A DNA stretch of 64,000 bases. It comes from Vibrio sp. 10N.286.49.B1. Lineage in GTDB: Bacteria > Pseudomonadota > Gammaproteobacteria > Enterobacterales > Vibrionaceae. The position numbers were made by a program, and so were the translations under genes. This document shows positions 18,264-27,983 of the stretch, in pieces (positions within the stretch are counted from its first letter, which is position 1; each line of letters opens with the position of its first letter). The stretch covers positions 124,001 through 188,000 of the forward strand of contig NZ_MCUW01000012.1 in the NCBI RefSeq assembly GCF_002873335.1, in the 5' to 3' direction. The notes under the pieces were generated by a model. The model searched no databases. It saw nothing but the letters and a program-made list of their open reading frames with translations, and was not told the DNA's origin.

Positions 18264-19760
18264 TTACGTTATGTTTAAAGGAGGAAGTAACGATGCCAAT
18301 TTTTTGATACCCAACTCAATCTTGTCATCATCGATAGCTGAATACCCCAAACGTATGTATCGCCTACTGTCTCTATGAAACCGAGCGAAGTGCACAGTCC
18401 CTGGTTCGACAATCACACCCACAGCGTTGGCGCTTTGCACGAATTTCTCACAATCGACAGAAAGCGGTAACTTGAGCCAAAAGGCACTGCCACCGACCGT
18501 ATCAGTGGTCACGCATTGCGGTAGGTGTTGATTGATGGCATCCCTCATAATTGTCCAACGTTGCTGATAACTATAACGAAGCTTTCTTAAGTAAGTATCG
18601 TAATACCCCAACGAAATAAACAGCGCGCAGGTTCTTTGATTGTTAGCGGGTGGGTGACGATACATCAAACGTCTCAAGGCGCGAGTCGCCGAAATCAGCG
18701 GCGCTTCTGCGACCATGTAACCAAGCCTCAGTCCCGGAGACAAGGATTTAGACAGGCTTCCGATGTAGATCACTCGGCTATTAGTATCGAGACTTTTTAG
18801 TGATGGGCTCGCCTTGCTTAAAACGTTGACCTCACTTTCATAATCATCCTCAATAATAATGAAGTCGTATTTTTCTGCAGCGGCGAGTAATGCCTTGCGC
18901 CTTTGCATCGGCATAGTGACATTTGTGGGTACTTGATGGCTAGGTGTGACATACACATAATCACACCGTATCAGCGATTCGTTAATTTCGATCCCTTGAA
19001 CATCGAGTGTCAGCGGTATGACATTAGCGCCGTGAGACGCAAATATATTACGCGCATCGGGATAACCAGGCTCTTCAACACCAAAGTTCACCTGCTCGTC
19101 GGCTAATAACTTAGCCAGCATATACAATGAGTTTTGGGTGCCGATCGTCACCAAGATCTGTTCTTCTTTGGCTTGAATCCCCCGTTTGGTCAATACATTA
19201 CTCTTTAGTTGCTTGACTAAAGCCGGGTCATCACAGTCTATTGAGTCTGAGATCCAATCTTTAACCACTTGGTAGCGTTGCGACAGACGGCAGCATTCAC
19301 GCCAATGGTTTAGAGGAAATAGAGAGTGATCGGGTTGACCAAAGACAAATGGATAAGGGAAATCTTGCCAGTTCTTTGGTTTAGATATATTGCGCTGCGT
19401 ACTGAGGTCATGCTTTAGGCGGTTGTTCCAAAATCGCGCACATTTTGCACCAGTGTAGTAATCATTACCGAGCTCATGTTGAGCAGGGGAAGTGCTCAGC
19501 TCGTCCCTGAGTATCTCAGGACAAGCATAGTAGCCGCTTCTTTCTTTAGAAACCAACATCCCCTCATCGACTAACTTATCGTAAACCAAAACAACGGTAT
19601 TGCGTGATACCCTAAGCATCGACGCCATCTTACGACACGACGGTAGTGCATTATTAGCAAAGATACCATTGCGAATCGCGTCCAATAGGTGCTCACGAAT
19701 TTGTTCTTGTAAGCTTCGTTCTGGCGAAAACTGGATATGAACTAAATGATCACTTTTCAT
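18264..19760 (-). CDS. tauR: MocR-family regulator (GntR HTH plus aminotransferase fold), TauR-like
   Basis: Transcription factor with an N-terminal winged helix (about residues 10-75, SLQEQIREHLLDAI through MLRVSRNTVVLVYDKLVDEG). It is fused to a fold-type I aminotransferase-like domain with the PLP-lysine motif YIGSLSKSLSPGLRLGY. TauR proteins of this type activate taurine catabolism genes. The start is placed at MKSDHLVHIQF; the 18 upstream codons are not family-like. It is divergent from the taurine aminotransferase gene across a 300-bp region with a direct repeat, so that promoter is the likely target. Confidence 0.85.
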   Translation of the reverse strand: MKSDHLVHIQFSPERSLQEQIREHLLDAIRNGIFANNALPSCRKMASMLRVSRNTVVLVYDKLVDEGMLVSKERSGYYACPEILRDELSTSPAQHELGNDYYTGAKCARFWNNRLKHDLSTQRNISKPKNWQDFPYPFVFGQPDHSLFPLNHWRECCRLSQRYQVVKDWISDSIDCDDPALVKQLKSNVLTKRGIQAKEEQILVTIGTQNSLYMLAKLLADEQVNFGVEEPGYPDARNIFASHGANVIPLTLDVQGIEINESLIRCDYVYVTPSHQVPTNVTMPMQRRKALLAAAEKYDFIIIEDDYESEVNVLSKASPSLKSLDTNSRVIYIGSLSKSLSPGLRLGYMVAEAPLISATRALRRLMYRHPPANNQRTCALFISLGYYDTYLRKLRYSYQQRWTIMRDAINQHLPQCVTTDTVGGSAFWLKLPLSVDCEKFVQSANAVGVIVEPGTVHFARFHRDSRRYIRLGYSAIDDDKIELGIKKLASLLPPLNIT

Positions 19761-19805
19761 CTTATACCTGTGAAAGTAAGTCGAATGATCAGAGATTAGC
19801 ATTAT

Positions 19806-19935
19806 CCATGCCACACATAATCACACGGTTTCATAGCTTATTTTATCCCCCATTTTTTTACGGCGGAGATCATAGTTTCGATATCAGATCGTCTGGCTAT
19901 TTAAACGGTTAGCTTTAGCCATGAACCATGCCACA
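19806..19935. promoter_or_regulatory. Direct repeat CCATGCCACA in the tauR/tpa divergent promoter region
   Basis: CCATGCCACA occurs at 19806-19815 and again at 19926-19935, 120 bp apart, with an additional CCATG at 19919. MocR regulators commonly bind direct repeats in divergent promoters. Two copies is thin evidence. The rest of this 300-bp gap shows nothing else recognisable. Confidence 0.35.
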
Positions 19936-20062
19936 TTCCATCAATTCGTATCAGCCCCCCTAACATCAATAACTATCTGTCCCCATAAATAGATGCAACT
20001 GGCGCTACTGGATTAGTACTGACCTTGTCTATCGTGTTCTAACACTAGTAAGGAGAACGATT

Positions 20063-21463
20063 ATGGAAAATGGATTGTCTACCCCTAATTTCATCAATGC
20101 GGATACCAATGAAAAACAACAAATCGTCGATTGGGACCGACAACACGTATGGCATCATCTCACTCAGCATGCGACGTTGGAAAAACATGACCCGCTTGTC
20201 ATGTCTCATGGCGAAGGGATCCATGTATGGGACATTAACGGCAAACAATACTTAGATGCCTCATCGGGTGGCGTATGGTGTGTCAACGTTGGCTATGGCA
20301 GAGAAAGAATTGCAAATGTTATTCGCGATCAAGCACTTAAGCTTAACTTCTTTGCGGGCACGGCTGGCACACCGGTATTGGCAGCCTTCGCCAACAAACT
20401 TATAGAAAAAATGCCGGGCATGAGTCGGGTGTACCTCTCAAATTCCGGCTCAGAGGCCAACGAAAAGGCCTATAAAATCGTTCGTCAAATCGCGCACCAA
20501 AAATACGGTGGGAAAAAGCATAAGATTCTCTATCGTGAAAGAGACTACCATGGTACGACCATCACGTGTTTGAGCTCTACAGGCCAAGAAGAACGCCGCA
20601 AGCAATACGGCCCATTCACTCCTGGTTTTGTTGAGTTTCCACACTGCTGTGAATACCGCAGTCAATTTGGTGACATCGATGACTATGGCGTCAAAGCGGC
20701 GCAACAATTAGAGTCAGTCATCCTTCAAGAAGGTCCCGATACCGTTGGGGCGATTGTTATCGAGCCAATTACCGCTGGAGGAGGCGTCATTACACCTCCT
20801 CCAGGTTACTATGACGAGGTTCAACGCATTTGCCGTCAATACGACATCCTCATTCATGTCGATGAAGTAGTATGTGGACTTGGCAGAACCGGTAAATGGT
20901 TTGGCTATCAACACTACGGTCTTAAGCCAGACATCGTGACCATGGCCAAGGGGGTTGCCTCGGCTTACGCCGCTATCTCATGTACCGTCACAACAGAAGC
21001 AATATTTGACTGTTTCAAACAAGCACCTGACGACAAATATAATGCGTTTCGAGACATTAGTACCTTTGGTGGGTGCACCATTGGTCCTGCCGCTGCGTTG
21101 GAAAATATTAAAATCATTGAAGAAGAGAACTTGGTGCAGAACGCCGCGCTTATCGGTGAATACTTATTTGCACAACTCAAGCAATTAAAAAGAAAATATC
21201 CCATCATTGGTGACGTTCGTGGACAAGGCTTGTTCTTAGGTATGGAACTTGTCAAAGACCAACAAACTAAGCAGCCTGTCCATGAATCTACTTTAGTTAA
21301 GTTCGCAGCGTTATGCATGTCAAAAGGCTTGATTATTGGGCGAACAAATCGTTCATTCGAAACTTTTAACAACACCCTTTGCCTCAGTCCTCCGTTAACC
21401 ATATCAAGTAAAGAGGCCGATGATATTATTACCATTTTAGATGAAGCGTTTAGTGAATTGTAA
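20063..21463 (+). CDS. tpa: Taurine-pyruvate aminotransferase (class III, PLP)
   Basis: Moves the amino group of taurine to pyruvate, giving sulfoacetaldehyde and alanine. The 466-aa protein is a class III (omega) aminotransferase: SNSGSEANEKAYK phosphate-binding loop (126-138), HVDEVVCGLGRTG with cofactor Asp267, and PLP-Lys296 in MAKGVASAYAAI. AAGGAG lies 7 nt before the ATG. Pyruvate rather than 2-oxoglutarate as acceptor is inferred from the linked alanine dehydrogenase. Other omega-amino acids cannot be excluded from sequence alone. Confidence 0.85.
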   Translation: MENGLSTPNFINADTNEKQQIVDWDRQHVWHHLTQHATLEKHDPLVMSHGEGIHVWDINGKQYLDASSGGVWCVNVGYGRERIANVIRDQALKLNFFAGTAGTPVLAAFANKLIEKMPGMSRVYLSNSGSEANEKAYKIVRQIAHQKYGGKKHKILYRERDYHGTTITCLSSTGQEERRKQYGPFTPGFVEFPHCCEYRSQFGDIDDYGVKAAQQLESVILQEGPDTVGAIVIEPITAGGGVITPPPGYYDEVQRICRQYDILIHVDEVVCGLGRTGKWFGYQHYGLKPDIVTMAKGVASAYAAISCTVTTEAIFDCFKQAPDDKYNAFRDISTFGGCTIGPAAALENIKIIEEENLVQNAALIGEYLFAQLKQLKRKYPIIGDVRGQGLFLGMELVKDQQTKQPVHESTLVKFAALCMSKGLIIGRTNRSFETFNNTLCLSPPLTISSKEADDIITILDEAFSEL

Positions 21464-21582
21464 TCACCAGCTCATCCAATAAACAGAGGTCAATTACCTT
21501 CGAATACACAAACTGCCTTGAGGTCGGTATGTGTTCCCAAATTAATTAATAATCAAACGCTACCGACGAATAATCCGAACAA

Positions 21583-21619
21583 AAAACGGCCCTTGTCTTT
21601 CTAGTCGAGGGCTTTTTTT
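21583..21619 (+). terminator. Rho-independent terminator after tpa
   Basis: GCCCTTG pairs with CGAGGGC (one G-T wobble) and is followed by seven Ts, about 125 bp after the tpa stop. It implies that tauABC has its own promoter or depends on read-through. Confidence 0.75.
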
Positions 21620-21747
21620 ATGTCCTCACTTTCTATCTCTTTTTTCTCGGCTGACTTCATTCCATATTTTGAAAGGAACTCAATTTCTTCTACATAAATT
21701 GGCGATTGAGATGCATTTTATCATTAGACTTCTGAGCTATTTTATAT

Positions 21748-21782
21748 CCAAAGCCAAGCACTACCTTGGTGCTTGGCTTTGG
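21748..21782. repeat. 14-bp perfect hairpin in the tauA leader
   Basis: CCAAAGCCAAGCAC and its exact complement are separated by 7 nt, 97 bp before the tauA ATG. No T-run follows, so it does not look like a simple terminator. It could be a leader RNA structure or an operator. Confidence 0.85.
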
Positions 21783-21878
21783 TGCAGCCTTGGACCAATA
21801 AGAAAACATTCTGGTACTACATCCCTGCCACACTTCCTCTTATTGTGGTGCTGTCATCAAATACATAAGGAAGTGACC

Positions 21879-22898
21879 ATGAAAATCTCAACATTAAACT
21901 GGATAAAAATCACTACATTACTCGGTACATTAGTGTGTTCAATGAGTACCTTTGCTGCTAAGGAGGTCACCATTGGCTACCAGAGCATGTTCAATCCGAT
22001 GAAGTATGCGATTGAACAAAAATTGGTCGAGAAAGAAACAGGTTATGAGATCAAATGGCGTAAGTTTGATTCCGGTGCCAAAGCCATCACAGCTATGGCG
22101 GCGGGCGCAGTAGACATGACCGTAGCAGGCTCAAGCCCTATTGCGAGTGCTGCCAGCAATGGCGTTGAAATGGAGCTAATTTGGGTGATGGAAAACATCG
22201 CTGACGCGGAAGCTCTAGTAGTAAAAAATAGTAGCGGTATTGCTTCTCCCGCCGATCTTCGCGGCAAGCGTATTGCCGTTCCTTTTGTATCCACGACTCA
22301 CTTTCATATGCTGTTTGCCCTTGAACAATTTGGCCTATCAGAAAAAGACGTAAAACTTATCAACATGCAACCCAACGCGATTATGGCAGCTTGGTTGCGT
22401 GACGATATTGATGGTGCCTTTATTTGGGATCCCGCATTAGGAAAAATCAAACAAGATGGACATGTACTCATTACTTCAAAACAGCTAAGTGCATGGGGCA
22501 CACCGACATTTGATGGAATGATCGCTAGCAAAGAGTTTATGGCGAAGAACGAAGAGTTCTTAACGAAATTTCTAACCGTATTGGCATCTGTTGATGAGCA
22601 ATACCGTTCGGAGAAAGAAACCTTCAATGCTGATAACCCAATTGCAATCTCGGTGGCAAAAATAGTAGGCGGCGATCCAGATGGCGTCGTTGAAGCGATG
22701 AGTTTGTACGAATTTTTAGATGTTGATACGCAACTATCATGTCAATGGCTAGGTTGTGGCTTAGAAGGGGGCGCAACAAAAGCACTCAAAGCAACCTCTG
22801 AATTCCTACTTAAAGAGAAAAAAATCTCTGCATTGCAACCTGACTACAGCGTCTTCGTGAATCCATCATTTGTCGAGAAGACAAAAGAAAAACAATAA
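21879..22898 (+). CDS. tauA: Taurine ABC transporter substrate-binding protein
   Basis: Periplasmic binding protein for taurine import. The start at the ATG after ATAAGGAAGTGACC gives a clean signal peptide (cleavage after STFAA, about residue 27), then KEVTIGYQSMFNPMKYAIE typical of TauA/SsuA proteins. The frame is open for 70 more codons upstream but that stretch crosses the leader hairpin and is not protein-like. It carries the family's FDSGAKAITAMAAGAVDM and GSSPIASAASNGVEMELIWV motifs. First gene of tauABC. Confidence 0.93.
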   Translation: MKISTLNWIKITTLLGTLVCSMSTFAAKEVTIGYQSMFNPMKYAIEQKLVEKETGYEIKWRKFDSGAKAITAMAAGAVDMTVAGSSPIASAASNGVEMELIWVMENIADAEALVVKNSSGIASPADLRGKRIAVPFVSTTHFHMLFALEQFGLSEKDVKLINMQPNAIMAAWLRDDIDGAFIWDPALGKIKQDGHVLITSKQLSAWGTPTFDGMIASKEFMAKNEEFLTKFLTVLASVDEQYRSEKETFNADNPIAISVAKIVGGDPDGVVEAMSLYEFLDVDTQLSCQWLGCGLEGGATKALKATSEFLLKEKKISALQPDYSVFVNPSFVEKTKEKQ

Positions 22899-22948
22899 AT
22901 AATCCCCCCAACGCTCAATAAACTATTTGTCTTATAAGGAATTAACCC

Positions 22949-23800
22949 ATGTCTCTAGCAAAAACACTGAAGATTAAAGATGTCTCAGTCGTGTATCAAG
23001 ATCGCCAGGGAGGAGACCCTGTTACTGCATTATCAGGGGTTAACCTTCAGATTGAACAAGGAGAACTCGTCGTTGCACTTGGCGCATCGGGTTGCGGAAA
23101 AACAACCTTGTTAAATCTAATGGCTGGGTTCATTTCCCCAACAGATGGATACCTAACTCTCGGTAACTCCGAGGTTGAAGGATTACCAAGAGTTACGTTA
23201 GGGCAAGATATCGGCGACCAGATCCTTGGTCCAAGCGCTGACCGGGGGGTTGTGTTCCAAAAGCATGCACTGTTTCCTTGGTTAACCGTACTAGAAAACA
23301 CTGCTTTTGGGCTTAAGTTGCAAGGTGTTGATAAAGAAGAGCGAATTACGCGAGCCAAAAAATACCTAGAACTAGTCGGGCTCGAAGACTTCCACCACAG
23401 TAAGATCTATCAACTCTCAGGCGGTATGCAGCAACGAGTTGGTATTGCAAGAGCGCTTACTAATGACCCTAGCATCTTACTTCTTGATGAACCACTTGGC
23501 GCGTTAGATGCGCTCACACGTGAAACCCTTCAAGAATTACTCCTCGATGCATGGCAAACCACTAACAAAATGATGTTCTTCATTACTCACAGCGTTGAAG
23601 AAGCCTTGTTTATGGCCTCCCGTCTTATCGTTATGTCGCCAAGGCCGGGTCGTATCACGCACAGCTTCGAATTAGATTTCAATCGCCGTTTTTTAGAATG
23701 TAGAGATGCTCGCGCAGTCAAATCTCAACCCGATTTCATTGAGATGCGCGAACGGATCTTATCAATTATTCACCAAGATGAAACCGCGGAGGTCGCGTAA
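22949..23800 (+). CDS. tauB: Taurine ABC transporter ATP-binding protein
   Basis: 283-aa ATPase of the nitrate/sulfonate/taurine importer family. Walker A is GASGCGKTT, the signature is [15 protein letters not shown], and Walker B is [13 protein letters not shown] with the following switch His in FITHSVEEA. It is somewhat longer than usual owing to a C-terminal extension with [28 protein letters not shown] precedes the ATG, and the stop overlaps the tauC start by one base. Confidence 0.94.
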   Translation: MSLAKTLKIKDVSVVYQDRQGGDPVTALSGVNLQIEQGELVVALGASGCGKTTLLNLMAGFISPTDGYLTLGNSEVEGLPRVTLGQDIGDQILGPSADRGVVFQKHALFPWLTVLENTAFGLKLQGVDKEERITRAKKYLELVGLEDFHHSKIYQLSGGMQQRVGIARALTNDPSILLLDEPLGALDALTRETLQELLLDAWQTTNKMMFFITHSVEEALFMASRLIVMSPRPGRITHSFELDFNRRFLECRDARAVKSQPDFIEMRERILSIIHQDETAEVA

Positions 23801-24774
23801 TGAATGAAGCAATATTAAAGCCAGGCCACGACATAATGGCGCCTAATCAAAATAACGTGCTAAACGAAAGTTCATCACAATCTCAATCATCAAAGACGAC
23901 GGGTCCTAAGCAAGAGGCAAGTAAGATTCACAATACTCCTCCATTTTATCTATTGATTCAGTGGATCAAAACACGTACGTTGACACCAGGTAATTATTAC
24001 GGCGAACCAGGACAAGGTAACTCCAAGCTTATTTCAGTAGCTTCAAGCTTGTTCTTTATTGGTCTTTGGGCTTTCGTGACTGAATTTGGGATGGTCAAGC
24101 CACTGTTTTTGCCCTCTCCTTTTGCAGTATTCGATCGATTTATTGATTTAACCATCCACGGCTTCTCTGGTGTATCTCTCGGTGAGCACCTCACGGCAAG
24201 TCTCAGCCGCGTGTTTGGCGCTTTTATTCTCGCGGTTATAACTGCAGTACCTGTCGGAATTTTGATCGGTTCAAACGTTTGGGTTCGCGGTATTTTTGAT
24301 CCACTTATCGAATTTTACCGACCATTACCACCATTGGCATATTTGCCATTGGTTATTATCTGGCTGGGTATCGATGAAACAAGTAAGATCACTCTCATCT
24401 ATCTTGCTATGTTCGCACCGATCGCTCTTAGTGCTCGCGCTGGCGTCAACTCTGCTCGCAGCGAACAAATTCAAGCCGCCTACTCTATGGGGGCGTCTAA
24501 AACACAAGTCTTGTATCACGTTATTATTAAAAGCGCGATGCCCGAGATCTTAACTGGCCTGCGTATTGGGATTGGCTTTGGATGGACGACGTTGGTCGCG
24601 AGTGAAATGGTCGCAGCAGAGGCTGGGATCGGGTTTATGGTACTTAACGCGGCGGAATTTCTGGTTACAGACGTGGTAATAGCTGGGATTGTCATGATAG
24701 GTATCATCGCCTACAGCTTTGACTTATTCATGCGTTACTTAGAAAAACGGCTCGTACCATGGAAGGGCTATTAA
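23800..24774 (+). CDS. tauC: Taurine ABC transporter permease
   Basis: 324-aa inner-membrane permease. A polar N-terminal extension of about 60 residues precedes the first membrane segment (LISVASSLFFIGLWAFVTEFG). The core has the coupling-helix motif SARAGVNSARSEQIQAAYSMGASKTQVLYHVIIKSAMPEI (read in pieces), typical of SsuC/TauC. Translation is coupled to tauB through a TAATG overlap. The long hydrophilic N-terminus rich in Gln/Ser is unusual. Confidence 0.93.
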   Translation: MNEAILKPGHDIMAPNQNNVLNESSSQSQSSKTTGPKQEASKIHNTPPFYLLIQWIKTRTLTPGNYYGEPGQGNSKLISVASSLFFIGLWAFVTEFGMVKPLFLPSPFAVFDRFIDLTIHGFSGVSLGEHLTASLSRVFGAFILAVITAVPVGILIGSNVWVRGIFDPLIEFYRPLPPLAYLPLVIIWLGIDETSKITLIYLAMFAPIALSARAGVNSARSEQIQAAYSMGASKTQVLYHVIIKSAMPEILTGLRIGIGFGWTTLVASEMVAAEAGIGFMVLNAAEFLVTDVVIAGIVMIGIIAYSFDLFMRYLEKRLVPWKGY

Positions 24775-24861
24775 ACCCTCCTACACAATAAATATGACGA
24801 CGTTCATCTCCAAATAGAGATATTGCTTTTTCCATTTTGACGCGATCAATATGTGCCTAAA

Positions 24862-24883
24862 CGCCAAGGGGAACCCCTTGGCG
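24862..24883. terminator. GC-rich palindrome between convergent tauC and tctA
   Basis: CGCCAAGGGG-AA-CCCCTTGGCG forms a strong stem between two convergent genes. It has no T-tract on either side. Position suggests a shared bidirectional terminator. Confidence 0.55.
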
Positions 24884-25019
24884 CTAACATATTAATGAAA
24901 TAGTGCTATTACTGACGTATCAAAACAGGTGCTTTCATCGGCAAAAGTTCATACCCTGTCGATAGTCCTTCGTGTTGAACATTTTTGACCATTCCCCCAT
25001 TCATCCGACAATACCTATA

Positions 25020-26507
25020 TCACGTGGAGTGAAGTTCCTGCTTTTTTTTCATTTTTAAGGTTGAGTACACAGAGAACACAGCCAAAACAATGAAGGCAAG
25101 TGCGATTGGCCGCTCGTAGAGGAACGACCAACTATTGTCGTACATTAGTAGAGACTTCCGCAAGTTAGTTTCCGCCATAGGTCCAAGGATAATAGCCAAG
25201 AGTATTGGTGAAGACGGGATTTCCAACTTACCCAACACAAACCCTAAGAACCCAAACGCAATCGCAATACCAATATCAAACATTGCGTTATTGATTGCGT
25301 AGGCACCGACAATTGAAAGGAAGATAATCACTGGAATCATCAGCATTTTTGGCACTTCAATAATACGGCAGAAGAAGCGTATACCGAGCAACCCGATCAA
25401 TAGCATAACGACATTCGCTACCAGCATAGAGCTGAAGACGCCGTAAACCACTTCGGGGTTTTGAGCAAACAATAATGGGCCTGGCGTTAAACCCTGAACA
25501 ATCAATGCACCTAACAGCACAGCGGCAACCGCATCACCAGGGACACCAAGCGTAAGTAAAGGCACTAATGAACCACCTGTTACGCCATTATTTCCGGCTT
25601 CAGCCGCCGCTAAACCACGCACTGAACCTTTACCAAACTCTTCTGGATTTTTAGAAGAACGTTTCGCTTCGTTATAGCAAACAAACGCTGAAATATCCGC
25701 ACCGGCGCCTGGCACAGACCCAATGGATGTGCCCAATAAACCACTTTTTATTGCGGTTGGCATCATATCTTTGAGGTCTTTCTTACTCATCAAGCTACGG
25801 TCAAACTTAGGTCGCTCAACCTTTTTCTCAGACAGTATTTTTTCAAGCTGGTTTAGCGCTTCTGATAGTGCAAATAAACCAATGAGTACAGGAATAACAT
25901 TAATCCCGCTATACAAATCCATAACACCAAATGTAAACCGAGGAACACTGCTTATTGGGTCCAAACCAACCGTTGAAATAAGCAAACCAATGGCACCGGC
26001 TAACAATCCTTTAAGGATATTTTTACCGGAGACACTAGCAATAATGGTCAGACCGAACACCGCCAAAGCAAAATACTCAGGTGCGTTAAATCGTAATGCA
26101 AAATCGGCAAGTAATGGGGCGATAGCGATTAAAATTATCGTACTGATCAAGCCACCAACAAAGGAAGCAACGGCGGAAATACTGAGTGCCCTCGCCGCTT
26201 GCCCTTTAGCTGCTAGTGTATGTCCATCCAGCACCGTCGCTGCCGATGCAGGGGTTCCGGGTGTTTTTAATAGGATTGCGGCAATCGATCCGCCATAAAT
26301 ACCGCCGATGTAAACACCAATAAGCATGACAAGTGCTGCGGTCGGCTCCATACCAAACGTGAATGGCAGTAAAATAGCCACCCCCATCGTGGCCGTGAGT
26401 CCAGGCAACGCACCCAAGATAATACCGCCAAGTACACCGAAGACTAGGACGGGGAAAACAGCAAGGCTAAATGTGGCCGACAGGCCACCGATTAAATGCT
26501 CTAACAT
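25020..26507 (-). CDS. tctA: Tripartite tricarboxylate transporter large permease, TctA family
   Basis: Large membrane subunit of a TTT importer, about 12 membrane segments, with the family motif ALPGLTATMGVAILLPFTFGM and IYGGSIAAILLKTPGTPASAAT near the N-terminus. A second copy-like segment follows (GSVPGAGADISAFVCYNEAKR and GVPGDAVAAVLLGAL). A GTG at 26516 directly abuts the tctB stop, but the ATG at 26507 has AGGTGA five nt upstream and gives the typical MLEHLIGG start, so it is preferred. Substrate unknown. Confidence 0.93.
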   Translation of the reverse strand: MLEHLIGGLSATFSLAVFPVLVFGVLGGIILGALPGLTATMGVAILLPFTFGMEPTAALVMLIGVYIGGIYGGSIAAILLKTPGTPASAATVLDGHTLAAKGQAARALSISAVASFVGGLISTIILIAIAPLLADFALRFNAPEYFALAVFGLTIIASVSGKNILKGLLAGAIGLLISTVGLDPISSVPRFTFGVMDLYSGINVIPVLIGLFALSEALNQLEKILSEKKVERPKFDRSLMSKKDLKDMMPTAIKSGLLGTSIGSVPGAGADISAFVCYNEAKRSSKNPEEFGKGSVRGLAAAEAGNNGVTGGSLVPLLTLGVPGDAVAAVLLGALIVQGLTPGPLLFAQNPEVVYGVFSSMLVANVVMLLIGLLGIRFFCRIIEVPKMLMIPVIIFLSIVGAYAINNAMFDIGIAIAFGFLGFVLGKLEIPSSPILLAIILGPMAETNLRKSLLMYDNSWSFLYERPIALAFIVLAVFSVYSTLKMKKKQELHST

Positions 26508-26516
26508 AGCGGTCAC

Positions 26517-26963
26517 CTAAAACAACGAACCTTCGGGTAAAGAAATTACAAACACTTCGCCAAATAAATAATAAATGCCAAAGACAAATGCCCAAGCGAT
26601 TAAATAATAAAGTGGCTTAGTGATCTTAAATGCAACGAGATAAAACGTGAACGCGAAAAGCGTTGCGTATAGGTAACCGATGAAACTAATCAATACGGCA
26701 TAACCGATAAGGAAACAAAACCCAAAAATAGATAACTTAGTGAAAACGGGGGATAGATTTTGTGGAATGCTATTTTTTAATTTACTTTGAATCATCAAAG
26801 CAATGGAAATAATGATGATGGCGATGCTCACCACCATAGGAAAGAACTTGGCGTCAACACTCGCGTCTTGAAAGCGTGGTTCATTAAACTGACTTATGAC
26901 AACAAGCGCTAATACACTGAATATGATCATAAGAGAAGGGAATACGATATTACGATCTTTCAT
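26517..26963 (-). CDS. tctB: Tripartite tricarboxylate transporter small permease, TctB family
   Basis: 148-aa membrane protein with four hydrophobic segments and the DASVDAKFFPMVVSIAIIII stretch usual near the first periplasmic loop of TctB. It sits between tctC and tctA in the usual C-B-A order. Confidence 0.88.
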   Translation of the reverse strand: MKDRNIVFPSLMIIFSVLALVVISQFNEPRFQDASVDAKFFPMVVSIAIIIISIALMIQSKLKNSIPQNLSPVFTKLSIFGFCFLIGYAVLISFIGYLYATLFAFTFYLVAFKITKPLYYLIAWAFVFGIYYLFGEVFVISLPEGSLF

Positions 26964-27037
26964 ATATCCGCCTCAATAAATACGTAAGAATGAGAAACGA
27001 AAAGCAGGAACGATAACCGCTCCTGCTTGATGACATG

Positions 27038-27964
27038 TTATTGGATTAGTTTACCCAGCGACTTTGAATCTTGGTCGACAAATTCTGTGAACGCTTGTGC
27101 GTCCATATTATGAATTGTCATTGCACCTTTCTCCATGAAATCAATGAACTCTGGAGAAGCCATCGCTTGGTCAAACGCTTTGCCTAAGGTTTCAATCACC
27201 TCATCTGGCGTGCCTTTAGGAGCGCCAATACCACGCCATGTACCTGTGATTACATCAACGCCTTGCTCTTTAAGAGTTGGAACTTCTGGGATGAAAGCAA
27301 TACGTTCTTCTGACATTACGCCGAGTGCTTTAAGTTGACCTGAACGCAGTTGAGCAATGGCTTCCCCAGGTGTCACCATTGTTACATCGGTGTGTTTACC
27401 CAGTACTGCCGGGATCGCCTCTGACGCACCGTTGTAAGGGATCGCATTAAGCTTGATATTTTGGTCTTTTTCCAGAGCCATTAAGTAGAAATTAGGCGCA
27501 GCTGTTGAAGCAAACTTAACTTTCCCTTCTCCTTTTTTCGCTTCAGCAATCAGATCATTAATCGAGTTATAAGGGCTATCAGCGGAGACTAATACGACCG
27601 CTGGGTCTAGGTTAACCATACGAATCAAACGGAAGTCATCAGCGTCATGCTGCATTAAACCCATTTGTGGTAGCGATGCAATTTCGCGAGTCACTACAGT
27701 CAGCGTATAACCATCAGGTCGTTGCTGTGCACCGAAGCTCATTCCCACCGCTCCGGCACCACCTGTGCGATTCATGACCGCGATGTTTTGGCCCAGAACA
27801 TCTTTCGCTGAGTTGGCCAGAGTACGGCCAACCGCATCTGTACCACCGCCTGCGCCAAACGGGACAACAAGGCGTATGTTTTTACTTGGGTAATCCGCTG
27901 CAATAGCAGATGTAGAAAGAATAATACCGGCAGTGATAAAGAGTTTTTTTAGTAAGTTATTCAT
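27038..27964 (-). CDS. tctC: TctC/Bug-family periplasmic solute-binding protein
   Basis: 308-aa binding protein with a signal peptide (cleavage after STSAIAA) followed by YPSKNIRLVVPFGAGGGTDAVGR and the family's GGAGAVG ligand loop. A Bug loop aspartate or glutamate, which often reports the ligand, is not obvious: the second loop reads LDPAVVLVSADSPYN. Bug proteins bind diverse carboxylates. Organic acid or sulfonate are both possible beside the taurine locus. Confidence 0.9.
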   Translation of the reverse strand: MNNLLKKLFITAGIILSTSAIAADYPSKNIRLVVPFGAGGGTDAVGRTLANSAKDVLGQNIAVMNRTGGAGAVGMSFGAQQRPDGYTLTVVTREIASLPQMGLMQHDADDFRLIRMVNLDPAVVLVSADSPYNSINDLIAEAKKGEGKVKFASTAAPNFYLMALEKDQNIKLNAIPYNGASEAIPAVLGKHTDVTMVTPGEAIAQLRSGQLKALGVMSEERIAFIPEVPTLKEQGVDVITGTWRGIGAPKGTPDEVIETLGKAFDQAMASPEFIDFMEKGAMTIHNMDAQAFTEFVDQDSKSLGKLIQ

Positions 27965-27983
27965 AATATGACCTTTTGACCTA

